NCBI GenBank assembly: GCA_020052135.1
Contig: JAGVPS010000074.1
Span: forward strand, 1-5,190
DNA from: Minisyncoccota bacterium
GTDB lineage: Bacteria > Patescibacteriota > Minisyncoccia > UBA6257 > 1-14-0-10-40-38
DNA: 5,190 nucleotides
Direction of reading: 5' to 3'
Positions 1-3,794 of this stretch are shown in pieces. Under the pieces are notes generated by a model. The model saw only the letters and a list, made by a program, of their open reading frames with translations. It was not told the DNA's origin and did no database searches. A program made the position numbers and the translations under genes. Positions within the stretch are counted from its first letter, which is position 1. Every line of letters begins with the position of its first letter.

Positions 1-69
1 TATTATTTTAGAAACACCAAGGCGTTCTTTAGCAGAAAGTCTTTGAAGCGACTTCTCAATCCTATCCAT
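1..69 (-). CDS. Probable RelE/ParE-family toxin, N-terminal fragment
   Basis: An ATG at 69-67 opens a frame that runs off the window edge with no stop, giving 23 residues: MDRIEKSLQRLSAKERLGVS, then KII. It begins 11 nt after the antitoxin stop. Seen: the amphipathic, Lys/Arg/Glu-rich start with LSAKER. Family knowledge: this resembles the first helix of small RelE/ParE-type toxins (mRNA interferase or gyrase poison) that are encoded directly after Phd/YefM antitoxins. The order antitoxin-then-toxin and the tight spacing support a toxin-antitoxin operon. No clear Shine-Dalgarno precedes the ATG, so translation may be coupled to the antitoxin. The catalytic C-terminal part is outside the window, so RelE cannot be separated from ParE or another toxin fold. 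Confidence 0.6.
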   Translation of the reverse strand, partial: MDRIEKSLQRLSAKERLGVSKII

Positions 70-80
70 GAAGTCGTGCG

Positions 81-296
81 CTAGAGACGCGAGAGTAAAT
101 CCTTGGCCTTTACTCCTCCACGGCGAATCTTAGTAAAATCCACTACCTCCTCCCACTGTTCACCTTCATCAAGCGGCGAAACTTTAAATAGCGGTTTTGA
201 ACGCTTCATCACAATAAGCGAGCGACCGCGCTTCACTTCATTAGCATAAAAATCCAGCCTATTCCTCAATTCCTTTAATCCTACGATTTTATCCAT
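81..296 (-). CDS. Phd/YefM-family antitoxin (type II toxin-antitoxin)
   Basis: A 71-residue protein starting MDKIVGLKELRNRLDFYANE. The N-terminal half has the Phd/YefM layout: a short beta strand, the ELRNRL helix (residues 9-14), a second helix ending in KRG, then a strand with LIVMKRSKPLFKVSP (27-41), the 'R-x-K-P-x-x-x-(I/V)' hairpin typical of the fold. The C-terminal part (WEEVVDFTKIRRGGV, 48-62) would be the region that wraps and neutralises the toxin. Family members bind their own operator as dimers and autorepress; that is known of the family, not seen here. It is followed after 11 nt by a probable toxin start. The ATG sits only 7 nt downstream of a -10-like box, so its mRNA may be leaderless. 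The stop is TAG. The length is within the usual 60-90 residues. Confidence 0.85.
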   Translation of the reverse strand: MDKIVGLKELRNRLDFYANEVKRGRSLIVMKRSKPLFKVSPLDEGEQWEEVVDFTKIRRGGVKAKDLLSRL

Positions 297-303
297 ATTG
301 CAA

Positions 304-331
304 AGTTTACCTTAAGATGAACTTCTGTCAA
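304..331 (-). promoter_or_regulatory. Sigma70-type promoter for the toxin-antitoxin operon
   Basis: On the minus strand a perfect -35 box TTGACA (331-326) is followed after 16 nt by TAAACT (309-304), a 4/6 match to TATAAT. The antitoxin ATG begins at 296, 7 nt past the -10 box, so transcription would start at or within a base or two of the start codon. This predicts a leaderless or near-leaderless antitoxin transcript, independent of the upstream array. Inferred from sequence only. Confidence 0.55.
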
Positions 332-334
332 GGA

Positions 335-364
335 TTATATAACCTCTTTTTGGTAACAGACTTC
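335..364 (-). pseudogene. Vestigial 3' end of a Cys-rich array paralogue
   Basis: Read on the minus strand, this stretch encodes E-V-C-Y-Q-K-E-V-I and a TAA stop. Gene A ends C-Y-Q-S-E-V-I-stop, C ends C-Y-Q-A-E-V-V-stop and B ends C-Y-Q-K-N-I-A-stop. The last 24 nt match the last 24 nt of gene A at 19 positions, and TGTTACCAAAAA is shared exactly with the tail of B. The frame upstream of it stays open for a short way but shows no further family motif, and a palindromic repeat interrupts it. It is best read as the remnant of a deleted or recombined fourth family member. Chance similarity is possible because the segment is short. Confidence 0.5.
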
Positions 365-374
365 ATCCTCCTTC

Positions 375-390
375 TCCGCCAGCTGGCGGA
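375..390. repeat. Perfect 16-bp palindrome (REP-like)
   Basis: TCCGCCAGCTGGCGGA is its own reverse complement, with 8-nt arms and no loop. It is flanked on the plus strand by TTCGCTCAGGACTA, which shares a GCTCAG core with the repeat-like segment in gene B. It lies between gene A and the antitoxin, where REP-like elements are expected. No U-tract follows it in the direction of transcription, so a Rho-independent terminator is not supported, although a hairpin here could still stabilise the 3' end of the array mRNA. Confidence 0.7.
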
Positions 391-416
391 TTCGCTCAGG
401 ACTACAGCTGTTTATA

Positions 417-2075
417 TCATATAACTTCAGATTGGTAACAGCTTTCGCAATAAATTTTATAGAGTTTTTGCTGTTCAGGTGAATACGATGTCTGGAATTT
501 CACTCCGCACTTTATGCACTGCCCTTCCCACATAAGTCGTCGATTGCGCTGATTCATTCGCCTTGCATGACGACAATTAAAACATTCGTGCGGTAAAGAA
601 ACCCCGATTTGTTTATAAAAAGTGATCTCCTGCGGAATTAACTTGTAATTGAACCCACACATAAGACATTTTAGAACTTGTTTTGTAAGTTCATCCGAAA
701 ACTTCTGCGGATCGGTTGGCAAATCTTCATACTTGACCGTTTCCTGTCCAGAAGTGCGCGGGATATCCTCCTCCCACCGATAACCTAATGCAATTGCCTC
801 TCCTTGGGAAAGAGGAAAATACTCATTAATAATTGATTCATTGTAGGCAAACGTCGACATTTTCTCCGGAAAGAACTCTCCCCATTCCCCTGTTTTTTTC
901 ATATGCTCAATTATCGTGGGGACCAGTTTTTCATATTCTTCCTTACTATACTGCTTATTGAGAATACAATACTCATTACTCCGCAGTCCGGCACTCGCAA
1001 ATACGTTATGGCAATTGAAACAGTTATCCGAATAAAACGTGTCAGTGCTGCCAACGCAAGAATGGGAAAACATAATATTACGCCCCGCTCCGGTTGTAAG
1101 AACTTCGTAGCCCAATTCAACGTCTGAAGTAAAACCTATATCGTATGAATCCACTGCTTTTCTACACGTAAAAACAAACTTTGAGTTTTCTCCACTTTTA
1201 ACGTCGAATGAGTGGTGTATGTTCTTCGCGTTATAGATGTGGTTACCAGAAACATCTACATTATGAGAGCCGAAAAATGATCTCTGCGGCAATTCACGGC
1301 GCAATACTTCTCGCTTTTCGAGAATAAGTGAAATCGTCTTAGGGTCGTTCAGGGGATGCTCGACTAAAAATTTTTCATAGTCTTCCTTGCTGACTGGTTT
1401 ATTGAAGATATAATATGATTTTTTCTGTAAGCCAACACAACCAATGCAATTCGTGCAACCCCGACAGTCAAAAAGCCCGATGGAATTCGTACAATCTTCA
1501 CACTCCCCACAATACAGCAAATGATATGAGCCAAGAACATCAATGCATTCAAAACAAAGTTCGGATTTGAAGAGATATAAATTATCAAAGGATTCTTTTG
1601 AATTCCACACGATGTGGCCATATCCCGCGTTTTCAGTTTCAACACAGCCAAATACCAGATAGCAATTTCTGCTCTTAGAAACAGCGTTGGAATAGGTACA
1701 GTTCTCGGTTTGGGTATGCAAAACGGCCGCCCGCGGCACTTTCTGCCACAATTCCCAAATCTGATCGAGTATAGGGCGATTAAAATCTACGTTCCTTCCA
1801 AACCCACGCGCATCCCAATCATCTGTCCACCATTCGTCTCTGCTCCAAACGGGGAATGGCGCCTTTTCTGAATACATTGAAATTACCGACTTTCCCGATT
1901 TATCCGAGGGGCGTTTATAGAGCGTTTTAAAATTCCGAAACAATAGCCGTCGCTTTTGCCGACAGTCAGGACACCGAAGCGGCGGCGGCACTGACATTTT
2001 TTCATAAAAACTAAAATCGTCTGGTTCGATGGTAAAGCTTTGCTTGCAGTTCTGGCAGTTTCTGGTTTCGTTCAT
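417..2075 (-). CDS. Cys-rich triplet-repeat protein with three zinc ribbons (paralogue A)
   Basis: A 552-residue protein of unknown function. Order of parts: an N-terminal zinc ribbon (C7, C10, C35, C38) shaped CxxCxxxFxIxPxD...CPxCR, similar to the Pfam 'probable zinc-ribbon' (zf-trcl) layout; a W/D-rich linker (81-119); repeat module 1 (126-218) closed by FNKPVSKEDYEKF; repeat module 2 (277-366) closed by LNKQYSKEEYEKL; a linker with GEWGEFFP (396-403) and FAYNES; a second ribbon (C470, C473, C498, C501); and a last ribbon (C520, C523, C543, C546). It has 29 Cys, no signal peptide and no membrane segment, so it is probably cytoplasmic. I chose the ATG at 2075 because it gives MNETRN then the first zinc Cys, matching MNTETKN in B; a longer frame to 2162 only overlaps the B coding sequence. 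The ATG overlaps the B stop (ATGA), with no Shine-Dalgarno, which implies translational coupling. The metal-binding role is inferred. Confidence 0.85.
   Translation of the reverse strand: MNETRNCQNCKQSFTIEPDDFSFYEKMSVPPPLRCPDCRQKRRLLFRNFKTLYKRPSDKSGKSVISMYSEKAPFPVWSRDEWWTDDWDARGFGRNVDFNRPILDQIWELWQKVPRAAVLHTQTENCTYSNAVSKSRNCYLVFGCVETENAGYGHIVWNSKESFDNLYLFKSELCFECIDVLGSYHLLYCGECEDCTNSIGLFDCRGCTNCIGCVGLQKKSYYIFNKPVSKEDYEKFLVEHPLNDPKTISLILEKREVLRRELPQRSFFGSHNVDVSGNHIYNAKNIHHSFDVKSGENSKFVFTCRKAVDSYDIGFTSDVELGYEVLTTGAGRNIMFSHSCVGSTDTFYSDNCFNCHNVFASAGLRSNEYCILNKQYSKEEYEKLVPTIIEHMKKTGEWGEFFPEKMSTFAYNESIINEYFPLSQGEAIALGYRWEEDIPRTSGQETVKYEDLPTDPQKFSDELTKQVLKCLMCGFNYKLIPQEITFYKQIGVSLPHECFNCRHARRMNQRNRRLMWEGQCIKCGVKFQTSYSPEQQKLYKIYCESCYQSEVI
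978..1247 (-). repeat. Gene A, triplet-repeat module 2 (30 triplets)
   Basis: Residues 277-366 form 30 consecutive triplets. The first residue of each is Ser (7), Val (5), Cys (4), Ile (4), Gly (4), Thr (3), Ala (2) or Leu (1). Examples are AKN, SFD, SYD, CFN, CHN. All four Cys are in register, and C370, just beyond, keeps it. It is poorer in Cys than module 1, with beta-branched and small residues taking the same position. Confidence 0.75.
1422..1700 (-). repeat. Gene A, triplet-repeat module 1 (31 triplets)
   Basis: Residues 126-218 divide into 31 triplets without a break, for example CTY, SNA, VSK, SRN, CYL and, near the end, CRG, CTN, CIG, CVG, LQK. First positions are Cys (12), Ser (7), Val (4), Leu (4) and single Thr, Ala, Gly, Asn. 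All 12 Cys of the module are in that register. Second positions are often aromatic or bulky, and third positions are often Asp, Asn, Glu or Gly. Confidence 0.75.
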
Positions 2076-3757
2076 GCAATATTTTTTTGGTAACAATCTA
2101 CACAGGCAATTTTTTGATAGCCGAATTCGGACGGAAAATAGTGCGTGATTGCTTTTTTGCAATAATAGCAGATTCCCTCTCTAGGCGTGACGGCACGTCC
2201 AAGAAGGCTAAAACGGTTAAGCGTGCGCCAATCTGGATGACGGCGTGGCAAGGGTATTCCCTTTTCCTTATAGAAGACGAGTTCGCGGGGTGCGATATTG
2301 TAGCGCCATTTGGTTTCAGGACAAATTACTGCCTGCGCAGTAATGTCATCCCTCACGTCATCAATACGGTCAGGTAATGCATCTCCACTCACGCCATCAT
2401 GAGTCGGCTCTTTGAGTTCCTGCCACCAACCCCCCATGTGTTCCACGTTCGCTTTGATATCGGGAAATAAAATCTGGGCGAGGGAAAGATTGTAGCCAGC
2501 GGACGCGTATGCCATAGGGAAAAACTTGCCCCATTCTCCTCTTTCCCTCATTGCGTTTTTTATCTTTGGAAGAAGCGCTTCATAGTCTTCCTTGGAATAT
2601 TGCTTATTTAAAATACAATATTTTTTCTTTTTCAGTCCTGAACAGCCAAAACAATATTCTACATCTTGACAGTAATCTAAATATGCCGAGTAGCGGCAGT
2701 TCAAGCTATACAAGGTGCCAATGGATTCGTAGGTTGCCTCACCAAGACTTACGAGGGCGCTCTTTTCGGCGTTGAAGTTTCCAACACAGTCAATGCAATC
2801 CTTGAGATCAGTGGCTCTCCAGCAATGCCGACAATTTTCTCCACGCTCAATAAATCTGCAATCTATGCAGTTTTTACACTCGGTCATAAAATTTCCCGTA
2901 GAGTGAGTGACTTGAAGATTAAAATTTTCCCGATGTACGGCTTCTTGCTCCAATATCTTTTTGAATTGCTCACGGAGCGCAGTAATTCCCTGAAATGAGC
3001 GGGTATCAAACTCTTTTATCTTTTCGAAATATTCTTCCTTGGTATATTGCTTGTTACGTATACAGTATTGCTTGTTGCGTAAGTTCCAACACATAAAACA
3101 GTTCTGTACATTGCGGCAGTCATACAAGAATATGCTTTCAATACAGTCTCGGCAATTGAAAGCATATTGGAGCTTGTAGCATTTAAAGCAGTAGAGGCAA
3201 TCATACGAAAAATCTGTATTGTAACAGTACGTAATATCAACGGAATTCTTACAGTCAAAGCATCTATACGCATAGGTTAAAAATTCACAACCAACCATCG
3301 ATCGGCACAGATAACACTCACGACAATCGAAGCAATCATCGGTCCAGGGACAATTAACATTCCTTGTGCCGATCTGATGCGGATGAGGCACCGTATTCAT
3401 TACTTCCCTAAACTGCTCAAAAAATGGCCTCGCTGGGTCATACTCCTGGCCATAAGAAAGCACATCCCAGGTATCCCCTATCCATTCTTCTCTGTCATAA
3501 ATAGGAAACTGTACTTTATCAGAAAGAACCGTAATGATGGATTTATTGCTTAACGCAGACGTTGTTTTGCGAAATTTTCCGAATATCCAAAAAGAAAACA
3601 GGTGCTTCAGCCGGCATGTTGGGCATACGTCCGGCGCTGGCAAATCAAACTGCCCATACATCGCCACATCCTCCGGTTCGATGGTAAAGCTTTGCTTGCA
3701 GTTCTGGCAGGTCGAAGATACTGAGCTAGTCGAAGTATTTTTGGTTTCTGTATTCAT
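2072..3757 (-). CDS. Cys-rich triplet-repeat protein with one degenerate zinc ribbon (paralogue B)
   Basis: A 561-residue homologue of A with the same order of parts and 39 Cys, the most in the array. N-terminal ribbon C17, C20, C45, C48; linker with EEWIGDTWD (90-98); module 1 (136-228) and its tag RNKQYTKEEY; a Glu/Lys/Arg-rich, probably helical spacer (about 257-277); module 2 (288-377) and its tag LNKQYSKEDY; linker GEWGKFFP (407-414); a C-terminal ribbon aligned to A where only C479 remains and the other three ligands are T482, H507 and W510; and an intact last ribbon (C530, C533, C552, C555). Before the first zinc Cys lie nine extra residues (TSTSSVSST) encoded by a repeat-like sequence. 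The ATG at 3757 is the first in frame after an in-frame TAG at 3767-3769; no Shine-Dalgarno is visible. It begins 35 nt after C and overlaps A by 4 nt. Function unknown; probably cytoplasmic. Confidence 0.85.
   Translation of the reverse strand: MNTETKNTSTSSVSSTCQNCKQSFTIEPEDVAMYGQFDLPAPDVCPTCRLKHLFSFWIFGKFRKTTSALSNKSIITVLSDKVQFPIYDREEWIGDTWDVLSYGQEYDPARPFFEQFREVMNTVPHPHQIGTRNVNCPWTDDCFDCRECYLCRSMVGCEFLTYAYRCFDCKNSVDITYCYNTDFSYDCLYCFKCYKLQYAFNCRDCIESIFLYDCRNVQNCFMCWNLRNKQYCIRNKQYTKEEYFEKIKEFDTRSFQGITALREQFKKILEQEAVHRENFNLQVTHSTGNFMTECKNCIDCRFIERGENCRHCWRATDLKDCIDCVGNFNAEKSALVSLGEATYESIGTLYSLNCRYSAYLDYCQDVEYCFGCSGLKKKKYCILNKQYSKEDYEALLPKIKNAMRERGEWGKFFPMAYASAGYNLSLAQILFPDIKANVEHMGGWWQELKEPTHDGVSGDALPDRIDDVRDDITAQAVICPETKWRYNIAPRELVFYKEKGIPLPRRHPDWRTLNRFSLLGRAVTPREGICYYCKKAITHYFPSEFGYQKIACVDCYQKNIA
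2627..2896 (-). repeat. Gene B, triplet-repeat module 2 (30 triplets)
   Basis: Residues 288-377, 30 triplets, such as CKN, CID, CRF, CRH, CWR, CID, CVG. Eleven first positions are Cys and all 11 Cys are in register; the others are Gly, Met, Ile, Ala, Leu, Asn, Ser, Val or Thr. C381, just after, keeps the register. The closing tag is YCILNKQYSKEDYEAL. Confidence 0.75.
3074..3352 (-). repeat. Gene B, triplet-repeat module 1 (31 triplets, Cys-richest)
   Basis: Residues 136-228, 31 triplets, 17 of which start with Cys (such as CFD, CRE, CYL, CRS, CKN, CYN, CLY, CFK, CYK). The other first positions are Leu, Ser, Thr, Ala, Met, Ile or Val. All Cys are in register and C232 continues it. Third positions are frequently Asp or Asn. 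It aligns with module 1 of A at a constant offset of 10 residues. Confidence 0.8.
3710..3736 (-). repeat. REP-like in-frame insertion in gene B
   Basis: These 27 nt encode TSTSSVSST between MNTETKN and the first zinc Cys; A has MNETRN directly followed by that Cys. The segment contains GTCGAAG twice on the plus strand (3711-3717, 3729-3735) around a near-palindromic ACTGAGCTAGT. The sequence CTTCGACTAGCTCAGTA looks like short palindromic repeats I know from many environmental bacterial genomes; this resemblance is from memory. Confidence 0.6.
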
Positions 3758-3759
3758 AT

Positions 3760-3794
3760 CTAGTCGCTATTGGCTAAACCCTAGTGGCTAACTC
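3760..3794. repeat. Five degenerate 7-nt CTA repeats between C and B
   Basis: On the plus strand the gap divides into CTAGTCG, CTATTGG, CTAAACC, CTAGTGG, CTAACTC: five consecutive heptamers all starting CTA. CTATTGGCTAA (3767-3777) and CTAGTGGCTAA (3781-3791) match at 10 of 11. The tract fills essentially the whole intergenic space and touches the stop of C. It holds no visible Shine-Dalgarno or promoter for B. Confidence 0.6.

Noticed and set aside
334..339. TATAAT -10 box on the minus strand
   Set aside because: No credible -35 lies 16-18 nt upstream, and the bases are explained by the ATATAA tail of the relic coding sequence. The TTGACA/TAAACT pair is closer and better placed.
332..373. 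Small minus-strand ORF MKSVTKKRLYNP after an AAGGAGG
   Set aside because: The purine tract abuts the ATG with no spacing, the ORF is 12 codons, and the region reads better as a relic of the array.
375..390. Rho-independent terminator at the palindrome
   Set aside because: There is no loop and no T-tract in the direction of transcription.
2076..2162. 29-residue upstream extension of gene A starting near 2162
   Set aside because: It lies wholly within the B coding sequence in another frame, has no family similarity, and alignment with B places the start at MNETRN (2075).
3074..3352. Pentapeptide repeat or ferredoxin-type Fe-S clusters in the Cys-rich modules
   Set aside because: The period is 3, not 5, and there is no CxxCxxCxxxCP motif; the CxxCxxC runs come from the triplet register itself. 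Metal binding stays possible but is not shown.
2072..3757. Gene B as a pseudogene because of its lost zinc ligands
   Set aside because: The frame is open throughout, both repeat modules keep exact length and register, and the terminal ribbon is intact.
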